Under the pieces are notes generated by a model, which saw nothing but the letters and a program-made list of their open reading frames with translations, did not search any database and was not told the origin of the DNA. Below, in pieces: positions 42,691 to 53,947 of a DNA stretch of 64,000 bases (within the stretch, counting starts at the first letter, position 1; each line of letters begins with the position of its first letter). This DNA is from Umbelopsis ramanniana AG (lineage: Eukaryota; Mucoromycota; Umbelopsidomycetes; Umbelopsidales; Umbelopsidaceae). The translations under genes and the position numbers were made by a program. The stretch is from assembly GCF_025399195.1 (NCBI RefSeq), contig NW_026252097.1, forward strand, positions 62,001-126,000, read 5' to 3'.

Positions 42691-43256
42691 TAGCACAACA
42701 TGAAAGTAAGAAAAAAGAGAATAAGCGATAACGAAAAGCGAAATATGCGTCTATTAAAAAAAAAAAAAAAGCAGGTAAGGTGACCTTTTGCGCTTCAACG
42801 GAAGCCTTGAAACAATCACAAAAAGCGCTTTATACAGCCAGCACTGCTTCATTTTATCCCGGCAGCTGATGACAGGTACGACGGTGTCATGCACAAAGTA
42901 ATGTTTACGTTCTAGAAAAGCGCTAGCTAGCAAGGATGGTCTGCTCTTCCGTGTTTGCCTGATGAATGGGAAGCAAACTGGACCATTGCGCGCTTCCGTT
43001 CTGTTTGGCTCGTGGGAACTGCTGTTGTTTCTGGATATGGGATGTGGGGAACAACTGACAGGATTAGGATCGATCAGGCGACGCAATCCAAATTTCCATT
43101 GGTCACATTTCTATCCATTTTTCGCATATCACACTTCTCCATGCACCAGCCACCTGGTCTGAGCGTCGTCTTCACCGTTGTATTAATATAATCCTCATTT
43201 TATTTATTAGTATTATTACCTCAGCGATCTCTTTTCTTATCTGTCAATTTGGGGTT
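42691..43256. other. Promoter region of the bHLH gene and 3' flank of the P450
   Basis: An A15 run at about 42753-42767 lies roughly 60 bp upstream of the bHLH start codon. No coding sequence is convincing. The frame seen at 42754-43086 on the minus strand is built of stop-free AT-rich sequence and has no family resemblance. Confidence 0.45.
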
Positions 43257-45000
43257 TCACTGTCTTGGTGTGAATTTTATGTCACCGCCAATCAACTCAG
43301 TGCGGCCAGTCCAGCCATAAACGCTGGTTAAGTGATGCTTCTTACTATGAACATCTCCTCCAGAAAGCTTGTAGTGGTGTAATAATTGAACCATGGTAGA
43401 TAACAAGGTGCGTTCCGTGACCTCTGCCCCTAAGCATATACGACGACCGGCTCCAAAGGCCAAATGGTCTCGGGACAAGTCACGTGCCTTATCCTCGCCA
43501 GAGTTCAGAGTGTAGAGGTCATAGGATGAGAGCGTGGAGAAACCTTTAGGTGCATGAGGAGGCAAAAATCGTGCTGGGTAAAACTCCTTTGGACCATGCC
43601 CATCCTTGGTGGTATAGCGCTTGCTATCGAAGTGGATAGCATCCAAGTTGGCCACTATTTCATTTCGATTGTCAATACGATAGACTTGGTCCTTATAGGC
43701 AAACGATTCATCAGCACGAGCGGCATGAGCAAATAATGTCTGTGGAGGGTTCATTCGCAAAGACTCTTTGATAACAGCACCGAGATAGGGCATCTTGCCC
43801 ACCAAATCCTTGGTCTTGAAGTCAAGTACAGGCTTGCCGGCAAGCATGTCCACAATTTCATTGTATGCTTGTTCTTGAACCTGTTCCTCGGTAGCTAGAC
43901 GCTGGATGAGTGTGTTCAAGGCAGAGCTAATATAGGTGTAAGCATGGTGCGTGATGTGTGTAATATTGACCAAGGCTTGTTCCTTCTTGAATGGGACTGG
44001 GCCTGACATTTTGCCATCCACAACTGCACCAGGGACAGACTCGATGGCCAAAAGTTTAGCACAGATACTGGACACCTGAGGCTGCTTTTCCTGGATTTTT
44101 TCTTCTGTTTCCACCATCATATCATAAAAAGGGTTGAGCATCTTGCTACGGAGATTGTTAAGATCCTTATCCCCAAGGATGAGATTTTTGAAGCCGAGAG
44201 CAGCCTTGAGCCAGGGAAAGAAGGCAGCGAGCCGGGTATATTTGGCGGATTGGAGTCTCTCCATTTCTTCCAAGTCTTCAACGATTCTCACCAAGTCCAA
44301 ATCTTCGGCGTTATACGTTTTACCGGCAGTGATAGACAACGCTGTTGTCAATGCAATGTACTCCACCACACTGCGGGGGTTGATTTGGTTTGCGGAGCTC
44401 TCATCCACTTTGGCCGCCAGTAAGGAGACCAGCTTGCGGCTTTGACTATCAAAAAGTTCATTGAATTGCCCAACGTGAGCCTTGCCTACAGTTCCATGGA
44501 TTGCCTTTCGGATAGATCGCCAATATTCCGCGAATGGAGCCGTGAAAACAGTGTGCCCTGAAATATGCATTAGACATCATCATGACATTACCACGATGTC
44601 AACCGCGGGACAGAAACAGCCGCTACTCACCTGAATCCGTCATAGCGCCTTCTACGAGATCGCCGGTAATCTTGCCAGAATTATATTGTTGCTGATCTAC
44701 AAACAATTCCTTCACCAGATCGGCATCGTTGGCCACGATGATCTGCTTGAACCCGAGCTGGACCGAGAATAAGACGCCAAGCTCCGTACTCCACTCAGTG
44801 AACTTCTCGTATGGAGATCCTCCAAGAAATTTAAGACCGTTCCATATGTAAGGGAGACCATTTGGACTGGGTGGCCATGCGTCTTTAGGCGTTCCGTCTG
44901 CTTTGGAGTCTTTCCATATGATACCGGAGAGAGCAGTAGCAATGAAGTAGGCAAAAGCCGAGCCAATAATGCCCAAAATCGAGAAACCTAGGATAGCCAT
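43257..45000 (-). CDS. Cytochrome P450
   Basis: Two exons: the first from the ATG at 45000 to about 44631 (MAILGFSILGIIGSAFAYFI, a membrane anchor), the second from 44559 to the stop at 43257; together about 555 residues. P450 landmarks are present in order: PPSPNGLPYIWNGLKFLGG proline hinge, ESLRMNPPQ (the ExxR pair of helix K), FYPARFLPP, and FGAGRRICLGAEV (heme loop with the cysteine ligand). The oxygen-binding helix I is atypical: the region around THHAYTYISSALN keeps no A/G-G-x-D/E-T-T motif that I can see, so helix I is divergent or degraded. The enzyme is anchored in the ER and would need a reductase partner. The substrate and CYP family are unknown. Confidence 0.88.
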
Positions 45001-45503
45001 GGATAAGAGAATGTGAGAGAGATAGAGTACGAATCGTGTCCTTTATCAGCCAGCCAAATTTTTTGGGATCCGAGCCTTTCCCTCCGCTTTTGAACGAATA
45101 TACCTGTTTGGGCCAAAAATTACCTTTTTGGTGAAGCTCTGACTTTGAGTGAGAGAATACCCACATACTTCTTCGAACTCGCCTTCAGTCATACTGTCCG
45201 TCGGCAGTAGAAACGCTGCTCATTCTCATTGTCATGGATCCTGTGGGATAAATTGTCCATTTTCAAGGGGTGTCATTGTCGTCATGCGGAATTTCATACT
45301 TGCCCCTTCTTCGCACTGACGTTGAATGGAATTGGCTGGCTGTCATTGCCATAATATGCTTTAAATATAATGATTCTTGGTGAGGCAGAATGCAACATTA
45401 ATAGCTGAAACTCGTATAAAAACCTTGATTGCATTTCATACAAAGCGACGGGTGTTTTCTATTCTGTACAATTTTCATCTCTTCTCTTCTTTCAACCCAC
45501 ATC
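45001..45503. promoter_or_regulatory. Divergent promoter region, P450 / Kre9-like gene
   Basis: 503 bp with no coding content, between genes read leftward (P450) and rightward (Kre9-like). A TATAAAA lies near 45415-45421, about 85 bp before the Kre9-like start. Long C/T tracts precede that start (TTTCATCTCTTCTCTTCTTT). Confidence 0.5.
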
Positions 45504-46524
45504 ATGCGTGCATCCTTGATCCTCTCCACCATCGCACTGACTTTCGCCTTAGGTGTTACCGCAGGTGAAATTGCAACTCCATTGTGACCGCTAAACACTT
45601 TTCATTCCTAATACCATTCAACAGATCACATCACCATCGAGTCCCCTTCTGAAAATGCAAAGTTTAACGCATCTGACAAATTCGAGGTGCGATATAGAGG
45701 TAAACAAAATTGGCCGCGGTGACAACTGACAGCGCATGATGTCCTGTGTCTTACCTATTGGTTGTGTTCAGTGCAATACCAGGACATGGCTCTCTTGGGT
45801 TCAGCAGCGGCCTCATTGCTGTATGCTAATGGCTCAGTAGCTGTAGGCAATTTTTCATCGGCTACGCATGACGACTGGAATGATACAAGAATGGTATCGT
45901 TTAATTGGACTATACCACAAAATATCTCCGATGGCCAATATGTGTTACAAGTTGCTGGCCCGTGAGTTTGCTATGGACTAATTGACCTTCGGCATAACAT
46001 CATTTCTAACTGTATTCTATAAACAGTGCTGGCTACCGATGCTCTAAAAATAACGATGGCAAAGGTATGCAATTTTCACGAAGGAGTAGGATGAAAATGC
46101 TATACTAAATTCCTAAAATTAGCCCCTTGGAGTCGCTGTTACTTGACCCTTTCCAGCCAAGTCAATGTCACAATAGGCCGTGCGCTTGGTATGTTGTAAA
46201 TATTTTATTCAAAACCAGCCTTCCATGAATTAACGCTGTCATCATGTAGCTGAGGTCACAGATACCAAGAACACGACCAGCAAGCTGCTACCTAGCATGA
46301 GTGCATCCACCAGCCTTCATCCTACGGCAGGTCACTTGCTTCAAGCGAATCACTCGGCTCCAGCAGTGTATCCTTCCATTTTACCCAAGGTCAAAAGCAG
46401 TGAGGCTGGCCAACCAGCACGAATGAACCTTGTAGAGGCTGTTGTAAGCAACGCAGCCCCTGTACAGTTAACAGTAGCATATGTCTTAATGACGTTGGTT
46501 TCCACCATGTATATGCTTCAGTAG
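45504..46524 (+). CDS. Kre9/Knh1-like secreted GPI-anchored protein
   Basis: Six exons (45504-45564, 45625-45699, 45772-45961, 46027-46064, 46123-46188, 46250-46524; 705 nt) encode 234 residues. A signal peptide (MRASLILSTIALTFALGVTA) is followed by DHITIESPSENAKFNASDKF, the strand pattern of the Kre9/Knh1 N-terminal domain (PF10342-like), with Asn-x-Ser/Thr glycosylation sites (NGS, NFS, NDT, NWT, NIS, NVT, NTT). The C-terminus VSNAAPVQLTVAYVLMTLVS is a hydrophobic GPI-attachment signal with small residues as a likely omega site. Proteins of this class are cell-wall or surface proteins associated with beta-1,6-glucan assembly in yeast. A wall role here is inferred from the family. Confidence 0.8.
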
Positions 46525-46662
46525 TAAGAGTTCCAGTATGAATAAAATAAAAAATTGTCAATTTTTGCATAAGCACACCTGTTTGTGACTCGCCTTTAAA
46601 ACACCTCAGGTTCCATAAGCTAACTGCAGGCGATAACACTCTGATTCTATCAACTTCGTATA

Positions 46663-49600
46663 ATGTCGACACCGTCATCGCTCAATCGAAGAGCAAGCGC
46701 TACAAGTTCTACGGTATGTTACGGGTAGTCGAACGGATTCTTACACGCCAAAGTGACTAACTTTCAACTAAACTAGATGAATGAGATCGAGCAATCCGTC
46801 ACCAAGCTCTTGCTGGCCACCAAGCAATTGCTGGAGGGACTCACGCAATGGTCAACTAGCAGGATCAGCGAACAACAAGTATACGATATTTTTCATTCTC
46901 TTACTTCACAGTTCGCCCAAGCCAAGCGGGCATTTGAATCAGCCGATATTTCCATGGCGTAAGCAGTGCATTCATGAAACCGGTTGGTTGTTTGCTCGGC
47001 ACTAATATATGTGTGTTACAGGGATCTTATGTATGTCCCAGATGACTTGAGGCATTGTCTTATCATTGCTTTGGACGAGGAGCCGTCAACCACTGCCTTA
47101 GAACACCACTTACCGACTATCCGGGATGTCATTATCCGGCTGTTGCAAGGTTTGAAGAGGAAGCAAGCACAGTTTCGAGATAGATCAGAGGCATATCCCT
47201 CGACTTCGCAGCGGTCCAGTCGGCTGGTTAACAACAGCAGTCGAAATTCCACAAGGTCGTCCCAGCCTCCGCCAAGATCGTCAGAACGTCCAGATATGAA
47301 CCGAAAAACTTCATCGGAGCAGCCCTACGGAAACATCACCCCTCGATCATCCATCGACTCAAGATCCATGTCACCCACGAACTCTAGTCGATCGGATTCT
47401 CCTTCACCGTCGTCAAGTACGTCCGGAGATCGGTTGTCAAGGCGGCAAGCGAGTTTCATACAACCTTCTCCGTCTACCAGCCAAGGACGAAGCTCACTAC
47501 CGCAAAGAGAATATTCTGGCGACTTCGACATGAATGACCCAAAAACCGCAGATGCGCTGGCCGCTCTGAAAAAACAGGAAAACTTGGCTCGTAGATCTTC
47601 TGTGCGACGAGCTTCAGCGCTTTACCGATCAACATCGAATGCTTCCACGCGAGCCAACGGTCGACCTCGACTCACATCAGATGCAAAGGAGCTGATTCCG
47701 CCTGTACCCATGGTCCCAGAAAAGGAGTTAGATTTTGCACCTCTTGACCTACCAGAATTCACTCAGGATCATGAGCAGGTTGATGTACATGCTAAGCCGG
47801 AATTGCGCAAAGGTTCAGTGGAAAATAACAACACTGTTATCGGTAAGAAGACATGACTGGAAAATTGAAAAAGGAAAAAAAGAAAAAGTTGCGAATCTAA
47901 TGTGTGTGATATTTTTTTTTTTTTACAAAGATACGGGAACCATTGATTTGTACTTGAAGCATGGAAGACAAGTGAAGAAAGTCGAGTATGATGGCGTGGT
48001 AGAGTTATCGAAATTACGGATGCTCTTCATTGAGAAGTTTCCACATATTGCTCGAAACGACCATTTTCCCGCCATCTACATCTTCAGCCCCACTGCTCAG
48101 ATTTCATATGAACTGGAAACTCCATCGGATGTGAAGGCTGACTCCGTCCTTACCTTGGAGCCAGAAGGTGTGTCATCATTTCCATCAAACATGTTCGTTC
48201 TATCCCCTCCTAACCTACTTTGCATTCTTTGCAGAATCCCCAAATGTCAATCAGCAAATATCAGAACAGATGAGCACAGGATTCAGCACTGTGGCAAAAG
48301 AGATGTCGGATGTCAAGCAAGAACTACTGTCGTATTTGAAGGAAGTCCATGGGAAAGCGATGAATGCTGCAATGACTACAAACGAAGTACCCGCCCCTGC
48401 TCCCGCTATCCACGTCACATCGGAGACAGAAGAAAAAGTTGTAGAAGAGGACTCTGCAGAAGAGAAAGCTACAGAAGAAGTGGTGAACTCAGCAGGAGGT
48501 GAAGGATCACAAGACGTGAGCGACGCACTGAAGAGCAACATTGCAGCGGCATCCGTTCTATCTGAGGTGAAGGAAAAGTTGAAGCAAGTGGAAACGATAC
48601 GACGAGATATGGGGGTTGTTCGTCAGTTGCACGATGGCTTCCGCTCGGAAATGCAAGGTCTCATACAAGGACTGCGAGAGAAATCAAAGGTCCTGAAAAC
48701 ACAGCCTATCACCGTCACCAGCGCACGCAAGTATGTAGATGCAGGCAAAGAAGAGCTTGACAAAACGGCCGAAGACATTACGAAACGACTTGAAGATCTG
48801 CAGGATACCATTGATGAATTAAAGCTGGATGTAACTTCGCGTAAATGCCGACCTTCCTCTACTCAGATGCAGCATTGTGACGATGAAGCCAAGCAGCTTC
48901 AGACCGATATTGCCACTCTGTCTGACAAGATCAAGACCGTCAAACCTATGTGGAAGAAGACGTGGGAGGAGGAATTGCAAAATATCGTCAAGGAACAACA
49001 ATTTCTCAAGGACCAGGAAGCGCTGTTACTGGATCTTGAAGAAGACCATACTGCTATTTTAGAGGTATTCGGACAGCTGCAGAAAATTCGGGAGATTCAA
49101 GAAAAAGGCAAACCTACACGTCGTGAATTTCGAATCCCTGTATCCGAAGCTGGTCATGATGGTATGAACAGTGTATTAAAACAAGTGACGACCATTCAAG
49201 TGGATCCAGAACGACGCCTTCGAGCGCTCAATCAAGCTGAGAAGATGAGAGAACGGGAGCTAGCCAATCGTATTGATGAGTTTGAACATGAACTCACGTC
49301 TTTTGTTGAATCCAAAAAACTTCGCATGACCGGTGGTGCTCAGGAAATTGAGCGTCAACGGCAGAAAAAGAATCAAAATATGTTACGACAGTTATATGAG
49401 AAGAAAAAAGAAAAGGATGGAGACGACCATGTTGAAGAGCAAGCTGAGGCTCAAGACAAGCCAGAGTCTGAGCAAGTGGAGGAAGCCGAAGTTACAGGAG
49501 ACATAGTCGAAGAGGAGTCGACCGATCCAACGCCAGTCACCCCTGTATCTGAAGTAACTGAAGAGACGGCGACTGTGGAAGGAACGGGTCAAGACACAGA

Positions 49601-49751
49601 AGCAGCACCCGATGGGGATCCATCGGCCGTAACGCAAGATGATCAAAAGGAGCCTGAACCCGGCGTAGAGGCTGTAACTGCTCCAGTGGAAGCAGACGCT
49701 CCTACTGAAAAGCCTGAAGATGACCCTAGTAGCAGCAAAGATGCTGAATGA
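46663..49751 (+). CDS. Bud6/Aip3 actin-interacting protein
   Basis: Five exons (46663-46713, 46777-46958, 47022-47842, 47931-48167, 48235-49751; 2808 nt) give 935 residues. The N-terminal domain has IEQSVTKLLLATKQLLEGL, then RISEQQVYDIFHSLTSQF and DLMYVPDDLRHCLIIALDEE, which is the conserved Aip3 N-terminal region. A Ser/Arg-rich linker follows. The middle and C-terminal core is the Aip3 domain: LYLKHGRQVKKVEYDGVVEL, FPAIYIFSP, then a long coiled coil with DPERRLRALNQAEKMRERE. The acidic tail (EEQAEAQDKPESEQ...) is longer than in yeast. Bud6 binds actin and boosts formin nucleation for polarised growth. The first exon is short, so the start is less certain than the rest. Confidence 0.88.
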
Positions 49752-49900
49752 TAAAAAACCACTGTCCAAACCACCTTTCCATTAATCCCTTCCACCACAC
49801 TTGTATACCATTTAATTACCTCTCACCAATGCTGCATCCTATAAATATCACAACCCTCTTAATCTACTAAAATATGTCATTTATTACTTGCTACACACCA

Positions 49901-50686
49901 TCATGACACTGCAATTATTGTAGCGGCATACGATGAAGACGCTGACATGCTATTGTAATTCTTTTCCTGGGCTTCTTCCCACTCTATGTCAGCTTCACTG
50001 ACAGCCGACCCAAGGGCTGCACGTACTTGAGCGGCTAAATCTATAGGCTTATGGATCAGAGGCGCTGAAAGTGGCTCATGATTTGCAGGTGATGGGCGTG
50101 GCCATTTTTGTTTGTATCGTTGGACGTAAGGCATGGTTTGCAAGATATTGTCTACACTTGGTAGTGGGTCTAGCCCCCATTCCACCGTCGATAAGTTATT
50201 TCGGACTCGTGATGTCCTTGGCGTTATTCTGTAGGGACTGAGATCAATGGTGGTCGATAGCGGCACCGTGGCCATGTCATTCTCGATCCTATTCAACGAA
50301 GTCATAAGCGATGCATCTACACCAGCTGACATTGTATTCCGATAGACCACCGTCTTCTCACTGTCGTAAATGGATGTTGTTCGTGCCATACTGCTTTCGA
50401 AGTAGCCGCTGTCGAACGTGGCGGTATCCGACAATGAGGCGTGGCGACGAAGCGACGTTGCATTGACCGGTGAGTTGGAGACGATGACATCTTTTGATGA
50501 TTCTGAACGCAGTGAACGCACCGATAGTTTACGGGGAAGTTGAAAGATACTTTTCATGGACTGAAGAGACAGTTTAGGTTTAATGGAAAAGTCTCTTTGC
50601 GTTTCTAAAAGGGATCCTGCTATGTAGTCAGAGTGCAAGCTCAATCGGCTAGAGTTGTGTCTGAAATCCATCCATGGTTTCTTCAT
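49901..50686 (-). CDS. Unknown Ser/Arg-rich protein, 261 residues
   Basis: A single exon from the ATG at 50686-50684. I do not recognise the family. The first 130 residues are Ser/Arg/Lys-rich with phosphosite-like patches (RKLSVRSLRSESSKD, SLRRHASLSD) and look disordered. The C-terminal half holds a more ordered block (STVEWGLDPLPSVDNILQTM, PYVQRYKQKWPRP, AQVRAALGSAVSEADIEWEE), the best candidate for conserved sequence. No signal peptide or membrane segment. It is convergent with Bud6 (149 bp between stops). Probably fungal-specific; function unknown. Confidence 0.65.
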   Translation of the reverse strand: MKKPWMDFRHNSSRLSLHSDYIAGSLLETQRDFSIKPKLSLQSMKSIFQLPRKLSVRSLRSESSKDVIVSNSPVNATSLRRHASLSDTATFDSGYFESSMARTTSIYDSEKTVVYRNTMSAGVDASLMTSLNRIENDMATVPLSTTIDLSPYRITPRTSRVRNNLSTVEWGLDPLPSVDNILQTMPYVQRYKQKWPRPSPANHEPLSAPLIHKPIDLAAQVRAALGSAVSEADIEWEEAQEKNYNSMSASSSYAATIIAVS

Positions 50687-51118
50687 TTTACTTATTCCGA
50701 TATCAGTAAATTGTCGCTAAAAGACTCTTAAATAAATTACAGTTGTATTCGAATGGTGTGGCAGCTTGGTGGAAAAAAAAAAAAAGAGAAATGATCCCGC
50801 CAGCGGATGTGGAGAAAAATGAAAGAAGGAAACAATGTCAAAACCCCCCACTTCTGGCCACCTCGCTTGGATGCTTTATACCCATACACAGGCGTGTGAG
50901 CTCATGAGCACCTTTACCTTGAACTAACTATCAGCAGACTGTATTCGGGTTTTGTGACACTGTTTATTTTGATTCCTCCTAAGGAGGTGCTCCATAATAA
51001 ATGTTTCAGTGCCGGTAAGCTTACTCTAAATTTTGCATCGTCATGTATGCTAAGCTATCTTTGTTTTGCTAAGCTTGTAAAAGAACTATAATTTTTATTA
51101 CATTAACATGATGGTACA
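50687..51118. other. Spacer between the Ser-rich gene and nicastrin
   Basis: About 430 bp with no gene. An A13 run lies at 50774-50786 upstream of the Ser-rich gene. CCTCCT-A-AGGAGG at 50975-50987 is a perfect 6-bp inverted repeat with a 1-nt centre. The 3' part is the flank of the nicastrin gene. Confidence 0.45.
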
Positions 51119-53801
51119 TCATGCTATCTTCAATGTTTTTTTTAAATATCGTTTAAGATACAATACAATGATAATGCTACTAACCAGCCAAAGGATCCCA
51201 ATGACTAGTTCAACAACCTGGTGGCGAGTAGAAGTGACTGTATAAACTCGCATGGACGGAGGGTTCCAACTATAGCAAGGAGATGTTAGCAATGTGTCTC
51301 AATTGTTTGGGTAGAAAGAGTATATAGCATCACGTACGTGCTCTCGGTCCAGGTGGGTGCCGACTCGTCAATCACATCAAACAGCCCGGTCCCGTAGTTA
51401 TACCCGATTCCGGCACCGTAAGCGTCGTGGTATCGGGTCAAGGTCGAAACGCAAGTCCCCCGAATACAGTACTCATGGGCCTGACATTCAGTTATGGATT
51501 GACAACTGGCGGGTGAGGTGCCATTCATACGCCTGACACCATTTTTGTCACCCAAGAAATTAAATGCAAACAGGGATAAAAGTGAAACGCCTCCAAATGA
51601 GAACACCGAAGAGTAGTGGCTAATTCTCGCCGCATTATTTACTACCGCACAATGGTCAGTTTTTTTTTTTTTAACACAATTCATGTAGTAACAGGAACAT
51701 CATAGACTTACCACCATAATATTGTTGTATAAGGGAACACGAGTAATTTTGAGTCATGCAATCGAGGAGAGATGCAACGAGGTTGCAATCTGCAGTGACT
51801 TGTGAGGGTACGGTGCCATTGTTGAGCCCCTGAGCAGAGAGCCAAATTGATCTAGCTGCAGAACTAGCCAGACTACATATTGCACTGGACGCCGTTGCTA
51901 GATCAAGCGTATCGTCGTAGTCACTATGATAATATCCATCAAGGGATGTGTGAAAGTCGGATAGGACGATTGAAGCAATGGATCGTTTCTTCTTCAAAAA
52001 GCTTTGAGCACTGCTTGGAGGTAGCTTCCGATGCACACCATCGGATGCAGCGTCTTGAATACTATATGTACCATTCCCCTGGCCGACGAACAATTGCAGT
52101 AGCGAGCCACTGGTCGTCGAGTCATCTGTATGCGCCCAAAATCCTTTGCCAGAGGCGTTCGATTGGGCGACGGAACTGAACTCCACAACGGATTCGATAT
52201 TGTCAAAATTAATATTGGTGAAATCTGTATCTCGGACACAGGGCTGCGTGCATGCAGCTCCCTTGATGGGACAAGTGTTGGTTCCAGTTATATTTTGGCA
52301 CTGGAAAGGCGTGCTAATGTCGTTTACAAATCGCTGGGACCCAGAGTATCCCCATGCTTCTCCATTAAAAAGTGTATAGACGATGTGTTTAGGAAATGAA
52401 GCAACAGATGTGGGGGACTAAGTTGGAGGGAGGATGCTAGAGGTCAATTATCCGCCATGCATTCATTTATGCAGTATAAAAAGTGACCTACCTTGCTGAG
52501 AGCATCAGCAACAGCAAACATAGCAACCATTCCAGAAATATCATTTTCAACACCCAGAGTCAGGTCATGGAACACAGATCGACTATCCATGGTTGCGCTT
52601 ACGATAATGATGGGTTTTCCATCGTTACCAGTAAGATTTGGAGATGGAGTTGAGTACACTGAGCTACCACCAACGGGGAAACACCAACCTTTTACCAATA
52701 CATCAAACGCAGTTAGTACCGCAAGAATATTGATTCAATCCAGGGTATAATGACTTTTTGACGTTTACCTCTTCGTAGACACGTTGCCGAATCAACAGCC
52801 GCCCACATGAACAGACTAAAATCAACGGCGCGCAGTGGATAGTTCCTGTAGTTTTGTTCAATATTATAATTTAAATTCTGCAATATATGGACAGAACTTC
52901 ATTAGTATGCTGATCTTTACGTTCTTGCCAGGCGAAAGATACACTCACCTCCATTATTTGCCGGTAAGCAGTGGCGGACAGTACATCAATAGGATCGAGA
53001 GCAAAGATGGGGATATTGATTGGCTCGTAGATCATAGAATTTCCCTGTTCAACAAAATGGTTGTTCAATGACTGCTGAATCGACAAGCTTCAGCATATCG
53101 CCTTCTTACGTTTGGATTCCAGGTATATTGATCGGCATCATTAGCGTATAAGCCAAATTCGCAGTTGGGGCATTTGGATTCGGGTGAGTAAGATGAAGGG
53201 CGAGAAGGGCTTCCAGGCGTAGCAGTAGAATTGATAATGGCTATGACACCACTCAGTCGTTTGGACGATTCGAGAGTTTGTATGTTCGACCTAATTGGCG
53301 GTAGGTTAAATCCTGACACTGTGCGAGACATACGGAGTATGAACACAAACTCACGGTGTTAATAGGCCATAGGGTATAACGACGACCCATTGCTCCCAAG
53401 ACGTTGGTATGTTCTGGTTGAAGTTCTCAATATCATCTTGGGTATTCAGCTGATACAGAATACCATTTGTACCCGAGGTGGCTATTCAATGGAGCCAAAA
53501 TTTCATTGTCAAGACAACTGTCAACTTTTTGTCCACCCCCAAAAAAGCGAATTTGCGTATTCGATAATAATTCTTACATTGACAGCCTACAGATCCCGTG
53601 GCATTCAGTAATCGTACGCATGGCCAGGTACCGAGATCTGTGTAAATATATGGGTATAAACTGGTTGCAATGTCTTGAGCTACAAGATGATCAAGTGGAG
53701 GTGAGCAGCGATGTCGAAGGTAAGATGAAGAAAAGCCCAACGGTACCATTTGTGAAGTGTATATGGCAAGCCAGACACAACAGCAGTGACAGCAAGAGCA
53801 T
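51119..53801 (-). CDS. Nicastrin (gamma-secretase subunit)
   Basis: Many short exons on the minus strand. Exon 1 (53801-53747) encodes a signal peptide, MLLLSLLLCLACHIHFTN, spliced to AQDIATSLYPYIYTDLGTWP. Then come nicastrin landmarks in order: PCVRLLNATGSVGCQ, CPNCEFGLYAND, VDFSLFMWAAVDSATCLRR, PIIIVSATMDSRSVFHDLTL, HIVYTLFNGEAWGYSGSQRF, LPPSSAQSFLKK, IVLSDFHTSLDGYYHSDYDD and PTWTEST, ending in one membrane helix (LVIGILWLVSSIIIVLYL). The Glu of FNGEAWGYSGS aligns with human Glu333, and GYSGS with DYIGS. Nicastrin is the large glycosylated ectodomain subunit of the gamma-secretase intramembrane protease and acts as a gatekeeper for substrates with short ectodomains. Presenilin, Aph-1 and Pen-2 are not in this window. 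It shares a 146-bp divergent promoter with IF-3. Confidence 0.9.
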
Positions 53802-53905
53802 GTGCGTTTGTGGTGTTGATGATGCGAGGGTGAAGGGAATGTGGAGTTTCTCGAAAAATTGGAGAGTCACTCCAACTCCAGTTCAGCTCGACACCCATTT
53901 TTTTT

Positions 53906-53939
53906 TTTCCACTACAGCATAGTTTCCACTACGGCATAG
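53906..53939. repeat. 17-bp tandem duplication just upstream of the IF-3 start
   Basis: Two copies of TTTCCACTAC(A/G)GCATAG, at 53906-53922 and 53923-53939, differ at one position. A partial third (TTTCCAAC) runs into the ATG at 53948. It lies in the short divergent promoter or in the 5' leader of the IF-3 mRNA. It contains no repeat of a named element that I can identify. Confidence 0.8.
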
Positions 53940-53947
53940 TTTCCAAC

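Noticed and set aside
50975-50990. AAGGAGGT that looks like a bacterial Shine-Dalgarno site
   Set aside because: The window is eukaryotic nuclear DNA and no start codon follows at a suitable spacing. It is part of a short inverted repeat.
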